64,000 nucleotides of DNA from an uncultured Prevotella sp. (lineage in GTDB: Bacteria > Bacteroidota > Bacteroidia > Bacteroidales > Bacteroidaceae): positions 62,001-126,000 of the forward strand of contig CADCEF010000002.1 in the NCBI GenBank assembly GCA_902800365.1. The letters are read 5' to 3'. The translations under genes were made by a program, and so were the position numbers. The notes beneath the pieces were generated by a model. That model had not been told where the DNA came from. It saw only the letters and a list, made by a program, of their open reading frames with translations, and did no database searches. Below are positions 24,501-33,096 of the stretch, piece by piece; within the stretch, counting starts at the first letter, position 1, and each line of letters begins with the position of its first letter.

Positions 24501-25748
24501 TTAGCTCAGTTTGTGGATTACCAGACCAGAGCGCAGCTTTGGCTCGAACCATGTGGCCTTTGGTGGCATAATCTTACCACTATCAGCTATGTCCATAATC
24601 TGCTGCATTGATACAGGATACAGAGCCAGAGCAGCACGCATCTCGCCAGAATCAACACGACGCTTGAGCTCCTTCAAGCCACGCAGACCTCCAACGAAGT
24701 CGATACGCTGTGATGAGCGCAGGTCGCCAATGTTCAGAATCTCATCAAGAATCAGGCGGCTTGAGATGTCGACATCAAGCACTCCGATTGGGTCGGTATT
24801 ATCGTATGTACCCTCCTTAGCCTTAAGGCTGTACCAGTGCTCATCGAGATAGAGTGAGAACTCGTGCAGCTGCTGGGGCTTGTAGATCTCAGTGCCCTTA
24901 TCCTCAACCTCGAAGTTTACCTGCAGCGATGCAAGGAACTCTTCTGACGTCAGACCGTTGAGGTCCTTAACCACGCGGTTGTAATCGAGAATGGTGAGCT
25001 GTGATGCCTGGAAGCAAACTGCCATGAAGTAGTTGTACTCCTCTGTGCCGTTGTGGTTAGGATTCTGCTTCTGCTTCTCAGCACCAACAAGTGCAGCTGC
25101 TGCTGAACGGTGGTGACCATCAGCGATATACAGACTTGGCATCTTGGCAAACTCATCAGTAATCACCTGGGTATCCTTATCGTCATTGATTACCCAGAAC
25201 TGATGGCGGAAACCATCGATAGGCGCAATGAAATCGTACTCAGGCTCGGTAGCTGCATAGCGCATGATGAGTTCGTTGAGCACAGCGTTGTCAGGATATG
25301 CAAAGAATACAGGCTCGATGTTGGCATTGTTTACACGAACATGCTTCATGCGGTCTTCCTCCTTATCGCGACGTGTGAGCTCGTGCTTCTTGATGTTGCC
25401 CTTCATGTAGTCGTCAACATAAGCGCCAACCACCAGTCCGTACTGAGTCTTACCATTCATGGTCTGCGCATAAATATAATAATGTTCGCGCGAATCCTGA
25501 ACCAGCCATCCCTTGTCCTGGAACTTCTGGAAGTTCTCAGCAGCCTTCTCGTACACACGTGGATCGTACTCGGATGTGCCTACGGGGAAGTCGATCTCAG
25601 GCTTGATGATGTGATACAGACTCATCTCGTTATCGCCAGCCTCGGCGCGAGCTTCTTCAGAATCGAGCACGTCGTATGGACGTGATTCTACTTTCTCCAC
25701 CAGATCTTTTGGTGGGCGGATACCTTTAAAAGGTTTTACTATTGCCAT
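24501..25748 (-). CDS. DUF1015 family protein
   Basis: A 415-aa cytoplasmic protein beginning MAIVKPFKGIRPPKDLVEKV, the usual start of DUF1015. Conserved pieces include RPYDVLDSEEARAE, LTRRDKEEDRMKHVR and SLYIADGHHRSAAA. In many bacteria this family lies next to serine biosynthesis genes; serA and serC are 2 kb away, separated by an inserted GH5 gene. A role in serine or phosphoserine metabolism is plausible from context only. It is co-transcribed with the TSCPD gene from a well-formed promoter. Confidence 0.92.
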   Translation of the reverse strand: MAIVKPFKGIRPPKDLVEKVESRPYDVLDSEEARAEAGDNEMSLYHIIKPEIDFPVGTSEYDPRVYEKAAENFQKFQDKGWLVQDSREHYYIYAQTMNGKTQYGLVVGAYVDDYMKGNIKKHELTRRDKEEDRMKHVRVNNANIEPVFFAYPDNAVLNELIMRYAATEPEYDFIAPIDGFRHQFWVINDDKDTQVITDEFAKMPSLYIADGHHRSAAAALVGAEKQKQNPNHNGTEEYNYFMAVCFQASQLTILDYNRVVKDLNGLTSEEFLASLQVNFEVEDKGTEIYKPQQLHEFSLYLDEHWYSLKAKEGTYDNTDPIGVLDVDISSRLILDEILNIGDLRSSQRIDFVGGLRGLKELKRRVDSGEMRAALALYPVSMQQIMDIADSGKIMPPKATWFEPKLRSGLVIHKLS

Positions 25749-25803
25749 ACTATTTTGATTGTTAAATGATTATATTCTAATTGTTTATTGCTCTTTAGTG
25801 GTG

Positions 25804-25834
25804 CAAAATTACTCAAAAGTTCTGAAATTGCAAA
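25804..25834 (-). promoter_or_regulatory. Promoter of DUF1015-TSCPD
   Basis: On the minus strand, TTTG at 25834-25831 and TAATTTTG at 25811-25804, spaced 19 bp. Confidence 0.75.
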
Positions 25835-25849
25835 ATCTTTATGATATTA

Positions 25850-25881
25850 TTTGGTGGCATCGCAAATAATTCGTATATTTG
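25850..25881 (+). promoter_or_regulatory. Promoter of the GH5 gene
   Basis: TTTG 25850-25853 and TATATTTG 25874-25881, spaced 20 bp. It is back to back with the DUF1015 promoter, with 15 bp between the two -33 elements. Confidence 0.75.
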
Positions 25882-25923
25882 CGCAAATTTTGAACTATAA
25901 AACAACTAATTAATATCTTTAAA

Positions 25924-27570
25924 ATGAAACAAATTCTACTTTTAGCATGCGGTTTGCTGATGAGTTTTTCAGCACAAGCACAGAGCTTTGAAAACGCAAA
26001 AGATGCTGTAAAGAACATGGGCGTAGGTTGGAATCTGGGTAACACGCTCGATGCTAACGATGCAAGCAAGACTTGGACTACTACTGAACAGCACGAGACT
26101 TGCTGGGGACAGCCTGTAACCAAACCTGAACTGATGAAGATGATGAAAGAGGCTGGTTTCAACTCTATCCGTGTACCAGTGACATGGTATCAGGAGATGG
26201 ACAGCGAAGGCAATGTTAACGAGGCGTGGATGAATCGCGTAAAAGAGGTGGTTGACTACGTTATCGATAACGGAATGTACTGCATACTTAACGTACACCA
26301 CGACACTGGTGATGGCAACACACACTGGATTCATGCCAGCAGCACCAACTATAACAAGAACAAGGCAAAGTTCGAGAAGTTGTGGAAGCAGATTGCTGAG
26401 ACCTTCAAGGACTACGACCAGCACCTGCTGTTTGAGGGTTACAACGAGATGCTTGACGATAACAACACCTGGAACGAGCCAAAGAACAAGACTGATGGCT
26501 ACAAGGCTATAAACGACTACGCCAAGAGCTTCGTTACTACAGTTCGTAACTCAGGCGGTAACAATGCAAGTCGAAACCTGATAGTAAACACCTACTCTGC
26601 CAGCAGCACCCCTAACGCCATGCAGAATCTGGATAAACCCGAGGATAGCAATCACATCATCTTCCAGATTCACAGCTATCCAAACTGGCAGACAAAGAGC
26701 AACGCTAAAAACGAGATCGACAATCTGATTAGCAATATCAAAGCAAAGCTGATTGACAGAGCTCCTGTTATCATTGGCGAATATGCTACATTCACCACAT
26801 GGCCTTCGGAGATTGACTATTACGCTAAGGATAAGGAAGTAGCCCTCTATGCTATGGACTATCTTATCAAGAAGACAAAAGAGAATGGTATCGGAACATG
26901 CTATTGGATGGGACTTTCTGACGGTTCTTATCGCGACATGCCCGCATTCCATCAGGCAGACCTTGCTCAGACTCTTATCAAGGCATACTACGGAAGCATT
27001 GATGAATACAAGTATCCTACAGCTGAGGATTTCGATATTACTTACGACATCACTTATAATGACGAATGGTCGGAGGCTTTCCTCTTCGGAAGCTGGAGTC
27101 GTACAGCCGTTAACCTGAGTGGCTACAAAGGCATTCGCGTGGTGATGGACAAGGCTTATGGCAACAAGCTGCAGTTGAAGATTTATGGCGACAAGAAAAG
27201 TGGCACTAACTACAACGAGCAGTATGTGACTCTGTCAGAAGATTCTGAAACAACAACAGCAGTATTCGATACTTCAATACTAGGCTCAACATTCTGGGGA
27301 GTAACTCTGCAGACTAATTCTGGCGCCACTACTGCCACACTGAAAGAGGCAAAGCTGATTAAGGCAGATGACACAGAAGAATCACTTTCAGCAACAGCTG
27401 CATGGGGATGCACAGTAGAGGCTAAGTCAACTCCAAAGCCAACTGGCATTCATGCCATTAAGTATGTAAAGAGCGAGGATGATGGTGCTATCTACAACCT
27501 GCAGGGTCAGCGCGTTGACAATCCTAAGAAAGGTATCTTCATCAAGGCTGGCAAGAAGGTAGTTTTCTAA
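25924..27570 (+). CDS. Secreted GH5 endoglucanase (GH5_4-like) with C-terminal tail domain
   Basis: A 548-aa secreted glycanase, likely endo-beta-1,4-glucanase or xyloglucanase. Signal peptide 1-20. The GH5 barrel (about 25-345) carries GWNLGNTLDA, RVPVTW, LNVHHD, the acid/base Glu175 in FEGYNEM and the nucleophile Glu286 in VIIGEYATF. GWNLGNTLDA suggests subfamily 4. A beta-sandwich module (about 360-500) follows, then a short tail DGAIYNLQGQRV...KGIFIKAGKKVVF, a C-terminal signature common on secreted Prevotella proteins. It has its own promoter and terminator and splits a serine-gene neighbourhood. Substrate is inferred from family only. Confidence 0.93.
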   Translation: MKQILLLACGLLMSFSAQAQSFENAKDAVKNMGVGWNLGNTLDANDASKTWTTTEQHETCWGQPVTKPELMKMMKEAGFNSIRVPVTWYQEMDSEGNVNEAWMNRVKEVVDYVIDNGMYCILNVHHDTGDGNTHWIHASSTNYNKNKAKFEKLWKQIAETFKDYDQHLLFEGYNEMLDDNNTWNEPKNKTDGYKAINDYAKSFVTTVRNSGGNNASRNLIVNTYSASSTPNAMQNLDKPEDSNHIIFQIHSYPNWQTKSNAKNEIDNLISNIKAKLIDRAPVIIGEYATFTTWPSEIDYYAKDKEVALYAMDYLIKKTKENGIGTCYWMGLSDGSYRDMPAFHQADLAQTLIKAYYGSIDEYKYPTAEDFDITYDITYNDEWSEAFLFGSWSRTAVNLSGYKGIRVVMDKAYGNKLQLKIYGDKKSGTNYNEQYVTLSEDSETTTAVFDTSILGSTFWGVTLQTNSGATTATLKEAKLIKADDTEESLSATAAWGCTVEAKSTPKPTGIHAIKYVKSEDDGAIYNLQGQRVDNPKKGIFIKAGKKVVF

Positions 27571-27598
27571 TAGAAAATTTCAGATAAAACCAAAAAGA

Positions 27599-27631
27599 AA
27601 TCCCTCTCCAAGTTGGAGGGGGATTCTTTTT
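27599..27631 (+). terminator. Bidirectional terminator between the GH5 gene and serA
   Basis: A 12-bp stem, AATCCCTCTCCA (27599-27610) with TGGAGGGGGATT (27614-27625), loop AGT, followed by CTTTTT. The reverse strand also ends T-rich, so it can stop serA transcripts too. Confidence 0.85.
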
Positions 27632-27652
27632 ATTATATAAGTTTCCCGATTA

Positions 27653-28570
27653 TTACTTGTTTACCTGGAACTTAGTGTCGCCATCCTTGAAGAAAGCGTT
27701 AATCTGCTTAGCAGCAGCGATACCAGCGTTGATGTTGGCCTCGGCTGTCTGAGCACCCATCTTCTTAGGAGTTGAGAAGTAACGACCCTCGAACTTAGCA
27801 AACTCGTCGTTTGCATCTGGCATGATGTCGGTAACAAACTTCAGGTCCTCACGCTCAGCCATCAGCTTAATCAGCTCAGGCTCGTTGATAACCTCCTTAC
27901 GGGCTGTGTTAACCAGCACACCACCCTTCTTCATCTTGCCAACCAGTGCAGCGTTGATGCTCTGCTTGGTCTCTGGTGTTGCAGGGATGTGCAGTGATAC
28001 TACATCGCAAGTCTCGAACAGAGCATCCTGATTAGCTACAGCGTGAACGCCAGCTGCCTCGATAACCTCTGCTGGGCAGAAAGCATCGTAAGCATAAACG
28101 TCCATACCAAAGCCCTTAGCAATACGAGCCACATTGCGACCTACATTACCGAATGCCAGGATACCCAGCTTCTTACCAAGCAGCTCTGAACCGCTCTTAC
28201 CGTTGTAGAAACCACGAACGGCCATAACGAGCAGACCGAATACCAACTCGGCTACAGCGTTTGAGTTCTGACCAGGAGTGTTCTCAGCTACTACGTTGTG
28301 AGCTGTGGCAGCAGCGAGGTCGATGTTATCGTAACCAGCACCAGCGCGAACCACAATCTTCAGCTGCTTAGCAGCATCCAGGACCTCTGCGTCAACCTTA
28401 TCACTACGGATAATGAGAGCGTCAGCGTCAGCAACTGCTGCCAGGAACTGAGCCTTCTCTGTATATTTCTCGAGCAGCACCAGCTCATTGCCTGCTGCCT
28501 CAATCTCTGCCTTGATACCATTAACAGCAGCTGCTGCAAATGGCTTCTCTGTTGCAACTAATACTTTCAT
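27653..28570 (-). CDS. serA: D-3-phosphoglycerate dehydrogenase
   Basis: A 305-aa NAD-dependent enzyme for the first step of serine synthesis. The N-terminal substrate domain contains VVRAGAGYDNIDL. The NAD-binding Rossmann fold is LGILAFGNVGRNVARIAKGFG, and the catalytic Arg/Glu/His set lies in VNTARKEVINEPEL and the following region. This is the short form without a regulatory ACT domain, so serine feedback through ACT is not expected. It follows serC after a 42-bp heptad-repeat spacer, so the two form a serC-serA operon. Confidence 0.93.
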   Translation of the reverse strand: MKVLVATEKPFAAAAVNGIKAEIEAAGNELVLLEKYTEKAQFLAAVADADALIIRSDKVDAEVLDAAKQLKIVVRAGAGYDNIDLAAATAHNVVAENTPGQNSNAVAELVFGLLVMAVRGFYNGKSGSELLGKKLGILAFGNVGRNVARIAKGFGMDVYAYDAFCPAEVIEAAGVHAVANQDALFETCDVVSLHIPATPETKQSINAALVGKMKKGGVLVNTARKEVINEPELIKLMAEREDLKFVTDIMPDANDEFAKFEGRYFSTPKKMGAQTAEANINAGIAAAKQINAFFKDGDTKFQVNK

Positions 28571-28582
28571 AAAGATTCAATC

Positions 28583-28610
28583 TTTAATGTTTAATGTTTA
28601 ATCTTTAATG
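28583..28610. repeat. Heptad repeat (TTTAAT[GC])4 in the serC-serA spacer
   Basis: Four contiguous perfect-length heptads: TTTAATG, TTTAATG, TTTAATC, TTTAATG. They are flanked by TTCAATC and TATTAATG, which look like decayed copies. The repeat fills the spacer up to the serC stop. Confidence 0.85.
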
Positions 28611-28612
28611 TA

Positions 28613-29680
28613 TTAATGATTAGCTTCGAACTCCTTCATGCAGGCTACCAGAGCGTTGCAGCCCTCGATGGTCTGAGCATTGTAGCAAGATGCGCGGAAA
28701 CCACCAACAGAACGGTGACCCTTAACACCAACCATACCCTTTGATACTGCGAAGTCGAGGAAGTCCTTCTCAAGCTCCTTGTACTCATCAGCCATAACGA
28801 AGCAGAGGTTCATCAGTGAGCGGTCCTCAGCCTTAGCTGTGCCCTTGAACATCTTGTTGCGGTCGATCTCACCGTAAACAATCTCTGCACGCTGCTGAGC
28901 CAGCTTGTCCATTGCAGCAACACCACCCTGAGCCTTAATCCAGCGCAGGTTCTCCAGAGCGCTATAGATGGGCACTACAGGAGGAGTATTGAACATAGAG
29001 CCCTTATCTACGTGTGTACGATAGTCGAGCATTGTTGGAATCTCACGTGGAGCCTTACCCAGAGCGTCGTCCTTAACGATAACGATAGTAACACCAGCCA
29101 TAGCCAGGTTCTTCTGAGCACCAGCGTAGATAGCATCGTACTTAGCAACGTCAACAGGACGGCTGAAGATATCAGACGACATATCAGCAATCAGACGTAC
29201 GGGAACGTCGAGGTCCTTACGGATCTCTGTACCATAGATAGTATTGTTAGTTGTGATGTGCAGATAGTCAGCATCAGCGGGAACTGTCCAATCCTTAGGG
29301 ATGAAGGTATAGTTAGCGTCGGCCGAAGAAGCCACCTCTACTACCTCACCGAAAAGCTTAGCTTCCTTCATAGCCTTCTTAGCCCAAACACCAGTGTTCA
29401 GGTAAGCAGCCTTCTTAATCAGGAAGTTATAAGGAATCATACAGAACTCCAGACTGGCACCACCACCAAGGAAGATTACTGAGTAGCCCTCGGGCACCTC
29501 AAGAAGCTCTTTTACAAGAGCCACAGCCTCGTCTACTACAGGCTGGAAATCCTTTGCACGATGGCTGATCTCCATCAGTGAGAGACCTGAGCCGTTGAAA
29601 TCAAGACACTGCTGAGCAGTCTTTTCGATCACCTCGCGGGGAAGCATCGATGGACCTGCGTTAAAGTTGTACTTCTTCAT
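28613..29680 (-). CDS. serC: Phosphoserine aminotransferase
   Basis: A 355-aa PLP enzyme that converts 3-phosphohydroxypyruvate to phosphoserine (and acts in pyridoxal phosphate synthesis in some bacteria). It begins [20 protein letters not shown], the family start. The PLP lysine is in [14 protein letters not shown], and [15 protein letters not shown] is the phosphate-binding block. The C-terminal [15 protein letters not shown] is diagnostic. It is first in the serC-serA operon, behind a promoter about 55 bp upstream. Confidence 0.97.
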   Translation of the reverse strand: MKKYNFNAGPSMLPREVIEKTAQQCLDFNGSGLSLMEISHRAKDFQPVVDEAVALVKELLEVPEGYSVIFLGGGASLEFCMIPYNFLIKKAAYLNTGVWAKKAMKEAKLFGEVVEVASSADANYTFIPKDWTVPADADYLHITTNNTIYGTEIRKDLDVPVRLIADMSSDIFSRPVDVAKYDAIYAGAQKNLAMAGVTIVIVKDDALGKAPREIPTMLDYRTHVDKGSMFNTPPVVPIYSALENLRWIKAQGGVAAMDKLAQQRAEIVYGEIDRNKMFKGTAKAEDRSLMNLCFVMADEYKELEKDFLDFAVSKGMVGVKGHRSVGGFRASCYNAQTIEGCNALVACMKEFEANH

Positions 29681-29732
29681 TTGATTGTTTATTTTTTAAA
29701 TGGTTTGTATTCTATGTTTCGTAAAAACGCTG

Positions 29733-29764
29733 CGAAATTACACTTTTTATTTTAATCCACCAAA
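29733..29764 (-). promoter_or_regulatory. Promoter of serC-serA
   Basis: On the minus strand, TTTG at 29764-29761 and TAATTTCG at 29740-29733 (one mismatch to TAnnTTTG), spaced 20 bp. Confidence 0.6.
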
Positions 29765-29850
29765 TATTTAAGCAGAAATTCACAGAATTTACCGTTTTTC
29801 TTTCATTTTGTCAACTCAACATATCAGTTTTCTTTATCTTTTGATAGTTT

Positions 29851-29887
29851 CTTATACCTTATTATATATAATGACGTTGCAAAGATA
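29851..29887 (-). promoter_or_regulatory. Second minus-strand -7 box with a shared initial-transcript motif
   Basis: TATCTTTG at 29887-29880 is followed within 10 bp by TATATATAATAAGGTATAAG (29870-29851). Nearly the same sequence follows the promoter of the TPR gene at 51373-51366. No gene starts directly behind it; transcripts would reach serC about 200 bp later. Confidence 0.45.
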
Positions 29888-29931
29888 CTACTTTTTTTCT
29901 AAATTCTTAATTCTTAAATCTAAATTTTTAT

Positions 29932-29939
29932 TATCTTTG
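29932..29939 (+). promoter_or_regulatory. -7 promoter box of the HPPK-like/M64/TrmH unit
   Basis: TATCTTTG, only 8 bp before the start codon, implying a nearly leaderless message. It is preceded by an A/T-rich heptad-like tract (AATTCTTAATTCTTAAATC). Confidence 0.5.
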
Positions 29940-29947
29940 CAAGCAAT

Positions 29948-30319
29948 ATGGCACAAAAGTTACATCACATCATCATCAGTCTGGCTTCAAACTATAATCA
30001 GGAGGCCAATCTCGAGGCTGCACGCACTCAGCTCACACAGTTGCTCACCGAGGTGCATTTCACATCGGCCATCTATACCGAGCCAATAAACTCTCTGCGC
30101 AGCGAGCCCTACCTCAACCAACTTTGCAAGGGCACCACAGCCTTTGGACCAGAGCTGCTTAGCGAGGTGCTAAAGGAAACAGAGAAGCGCCAGGGGCGAA
30201 CACATAATGAGGATGGAATAGTAACTCTCGACCTCGACCTGCTGCAGTACGACGACCAGCGATTTCATCATCGCGACTGGGAGCGCAGCTATGTAAAGGA
30301 TTTAATCAACGAATTATGA
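29948..30319 (+). CDS. Short HPPK-like protein (FolK-related)
   Basis: A 123-aa protein related to hydroxymethyl-dihydropterin pyrophosphokinase of folate synthesis. It keeps the N-terminal fold (HHIIISLASNYNQEANLEAARTQL), the FTSAIYTEP strand and the second Mg-binding Asp pair in the signature DGIVTLDLDLLQY. It lacks the C-terminal segment (HPR..R.FVL.PL) and about 35 residues of a normal 160-aa enzyme. It is probably a diverged paralogue, not a full folate enzyme. It overlaps the M64 peptidase start by 4 bp. Confidence 0.7.
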   Translation: MAQKLHHIIISLASNYNQEANLEAARTQLTQLLTEVHFTSAIYTEPINSLRSEPYLNQLCKGTTAFGPELLSEVLKETEKRQGRTHNEDGIVTLDLDLLQYDDQRFHHRDWERSYVKDLINEL

Positions 30320-31548
30320 AGAAGTTATTAATAATCAGCGTTTTATCATTTTCATTTTCAGCATCTTTCGCGCAGCGATTCAACGATTATTTCTGCGATC
30401 GCACCCTGCGTCTCGACTATATCTTTGCTGGCAACAATCTCACTCAGAACATATATATTGACGAGCTTGTATCCATGCCTCGATGGTATGGCAAGCGCCA
30501 GCATCTGGCTGAAGTTCCGCTTAAAGGCAACGGACAGATAATAGTTCGCACCACAGATACCAAAGAGGTTATCTACCGCAACTCGTTTTCAACGCTGTTC
30601 CAGGAGTGGCTGGCCACTGACGAGGCAAAACACACGCAGAAATCATTCGAGAACGTGTTTCTGGTGCCCTTCCCCAAGCAGCCAGTAGATGTAACAGTAG
30701 AGCTTTACGACTATCACGACCGCGTGAGCGCCACCACATCGCATCGCGTTGACCCCAAGGATATACTTATCCGAAAGACCGATTCCATCGCCACAATGCC
30801 ATATATCACGCTGCAGCAGGCTGCTGACACCAGTCGTTGCATACATGTGGCCTACGTGGCTGAGGGATATCAGGCTGACGAAATGCCCCGTTTTATCGAG
30901 GATTGTAAGGTTGCGATGGAATCGCTGTTCAAGCACGAGCCATTCAAACATCTCAAAGACCGCTTCAACATGATTGCAGTGCAGTCGCCATCAGTAGACA
31001 CAGGTACCAGCGAGCCCAACAAGGGTATCTGGAAGAACACCGTTCTTGGTTCACACTTCGATACCTTCTACAGCAACCGCTATCTCACCACCCTGCATCT
31101 CAAGCGCCTGCACAACGTGCTGGCAGGCACCCCATACGAGCATATCATAGTGCTGGTAAATACCGATCGCTACGGAGGTGGAGGCATTTACAACTCCTAC
31201 AACCTTACCTACGTCAATGGTCCCAGTTTCCGCCCTGTGGTGGTCCACGAATTCGGCCATTCCTTCGGAGGCTTGGCTGACGAGTATCCTTATGGCGACG
31301 ACGACCCCATGTATTTTGCAGACACAGAGCCATGGGAGCCCAATATTACAACAAAGCACGATTTCAACGGTAAATGGGAGAACCTTGTGCGCGAAGGAAA
31401 AGCCGGTTTAATCGAGGGAGGCGGATATCTCTCAAAGGGTGTTTGGCGTGGTTATGAAAACTGCCGTATGCGCACCAACGAGGAGCCAGAGTTCTGTATG
31501 GTATGCCAGCAGTGGCTGCAACGTTTAATAGATTTCTACACAAAATGA
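30316..31548 (+). CDS. Secreted M64-family zinc metallopeptidase
   Basis: A 410-aa exported protein with signal MKKLLIISVLSFSFSASFAQ. An N-terminal beta-rich domain (about 21-145, M64 N-terminal type) precedes the peptidase domain. The zinc motif is HEFGH (311-315), with a likely third ligand in GGLADEY (Glu323). NTDRYGGGGIYN is another family block. The M64 prototype cleaves IgA, but most family members have unknown substrates, so IgA cleavage should not be assumed. It overlaps both neighbours (4 bp each side), so the trio is translationally coupled. Confidence 0.9.
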   Translation: MKKLLIISVLSFSFSASFAQRFNDYFCDRTLRLDYIFAGNNLTQNIYIDELVSMPRWYGKRQHLAEVPLKGNGQIIVRTTDTKEVIYRNSFSTLFQEWLATDEAKHTQKSFENVFLVPFPKQPVDVTVELYDYHDRVSATTSHRVDPKDILIRKTDSIATMPYITLQQAADTSRCIHVAYVAEGYQADEMPRFIEDCKVAMESLFKHEPFKHLKDRFNMIAVQSPSVDTGTSEPNKGIWKNTVLGSHFDTFYSNRYLTTLHLKRLHNVLAGTPYEHIIVLVNTDRYGGGGIYNSYNLTYVNGPSFRPVVVHEFGHSFGGLADEYPYGDDDPMYFADTEPWEPNITTKHDFNGKWENLVREGKAGLIEGGGYLSKGVWRGYENCRMRTNEEPEFCMVCQQWLQRLIDFYTK

Positions 31549-32354
31549 CAATGGTTTCAAGAATTACTGAAATAATATCACTCCAACAGCCTGGCATTGA
31601 GATATTTGGCACACTCACCGAAGCCCAGCTGCGTAATAAGCTGAATGCAGAAAAAGGCCTTTTCATCGCAGAGAGCCCCAAGGTGATACGTGTGGCCATG
31701 CAGGCAGGCTACGAGCCCACAGCACTGCTGTGTGAGCGTCGCCATATCACAGGCGATGCAGCTGATATCATCGCAGCCTGTGGCGATATTCCTATTTATA
31801 CTGGCGAACGCGAGTTGCTTGCCCAGCTCACTGGCTATACCCTAACCCGCGGTGTGCTTTGCGCCATGCGTCGCAAGCCAGAGCCAGCCCTTGCTGATGT
31901 GCTGAAAGATGCCAGCAGAGTGTGCGTCATCGATGCAGTATGCGATACCACCAACATCGGAGCCATCTTTCGCAGTGCAGCAGCCCTTGGCATCGATGCC
32001 GTACTACTAACTCGCAGCAGCTGCGACCCACTTAATCGTCGCGCCATCCGCGTGTCTATGGGCACTGTATTCCTTGTTCCATGGACTTGGCTCGACTCCT
32101 ATACTGATCTGCAGGCTCTTGGATTCCGCACAGCAGCCATGGCACTTACCGACAAGTCGATATCGCTCGACGACCCTATACTTAAGCAGCAGCCCAAGTT
32201 AGCATTTATCATGGGAACTGAGGGCGATGGACTTCCTCAGGCCACAATAGAAAATGCGGACTATACAGTCCGCATCCCTATGTCACATCAGGTCGACTCA
32301 CTTAATGTTGCTGCAGCAGCAGCCGTCGCCTTCTGGGAGTTACGTAAGCAATAG
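31545..32354 (+). CDS. TrmH/SpoU-family RNA 2'-O-methyltransferase
   Basis: A 269-aa knotted methyltransferase of rRNA or tRNA. It has an N-terminal substrate-binding domain (about 1-105) and a SPOUT domain with VIDAVCDTTNIGAIFRSAAA, IRVSMGTVFLVPW, IMGTEGDGL and the terminal SLNVAAAAAVAFWEL knot. The frame is open from 31503, but the ATG at 31545 overlaps the M64 stop as ATGA and fits the protein family start, so it is preferred. The exact RNA target cannot be named. Confidence 0.92.
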   Translation: MTMVSRITEIISLQQPGIEIFGTLTEAQLRNKLNAEKGLFIAESPKVIRVAMQAGYEPTALLCERRHITGDAADIIAACGDIPIYTGERELLAQLTGYTLTRGVLCAMRRKPEPALADVLKDASRVCVIDAVCDTTNIGAIFRSAAALGIDAVLLTRSSCDPLNRRAIRVSMGTVFLVPWTWLDSYTDLQALGFRTAAMALTDKSISLDDPILKQQPKLAFIMGTEGDGLPQATIENADYTVRIPMSHQVDSLNVAAAAAVAFWELRKQ

Positions 32355-32355
32355 A

Positions 32356-33069
32356 TTACTTCTTCTTTTTCTTGGCGTCTTCGCCCTCGCGAGGCAGTCT
32401 GTCTACATACCTCATCTCGCGCATTATGCGAGCCTGACGCTTAAGCATATACCCCGATGGATTCTTGCTCGAGAACTTTCTGGGGTTAGGCAGTGTGGCC
32501 GCTATCAGCGCGCATTGCGCCTTCGACAGGTTCTCAGCTGTAGTATTAAAGTGCTCCTCAGCCACAGCATCAGCACCATAAATACCATCGCCCATCTCAA
32601 TCGAGTTAAGATACACCTCCATAATCCTCTGCTTGCTCCACATCACCTCTATCAGCGCAGTAAAATACACCTCAAAGCCTTTGCGCACCCACGAACGGCC
32701 TGGCCACAGGAAAACGTTCTTAGCCGTTTGCTGTGATATGGTTGATGCACCAAGCTTTCGTTTCTCAGGATGCTCCTTGTTGCGCTTGGCCGCATGTTCT
32801 ATAGCCTGATAGTCGAATCCGTGGTGCTGTATGAACTTAGCATCCTCGCTGGCCATCACAGCCATCGGCAACGATGGCGATATCTTCTCCAGCGGCACCC
32901 AGTGGTGCTTCATCTTCAGGCTCTTACCCTCGCCCACCTGTTCAAAACAGCGTATAAACATCAGTGGCGTAAAGTACACAGGCAGAAAACGAAGTGCCAC
33001 AACAGAAAGGATAGTGGAAGCAAAGAATGCCACCACTATCCACTTTATTGTTTTCTTAAGAACCTTCAA
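32356..33069 (-). CDS. mtgA: Monofunctional peptidoglycan glycosyltransferase
   Basis: A 237-aa GT51 enzyme that polymerises lipid II into glycan strands. It has an N-terminal membrane anchor (about 8-30). The catalytic blocks are [36 protein letters not shown] and [17 protein letters not shown]. There is no transpeptidase domain. It is convergent with the TrmH-family gene (1-bp gap) and lies 27 bp downstream of the OmpA-like lipoprotein gene, which suggests a shared transcript. Confidence 0.95.
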   Translation of the reverse strand: MKVLKKTIKWIVVAFFASTILSVVALRFLPVYFTPLMFIRCFEQVGEGKSLKMKHHWVPLEKISPSLPMAVMASEDAKFIQHHGFDYQAIEHAAKRNKEHPEKRKLGASTISQQTAKNVFLWPGRSWVRKGFEVYFTALIEVMWSKQRIMEVYLNSIEMGDGIYGADAVAEEHFNTTAENLSKAQCALIAATLPNPRKFSSKNPSGYMLKRQARIMREMRYVDRLPREGEDAKKKKK

Positions 33070-33096
33070 TTATTTAATTTTTAAATTTTTGCATTT

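Noticed and set aside
29948..30319. Full folK call
   Set aside because: Only part of the HPPK signature is present and the C-terminal third is missing.
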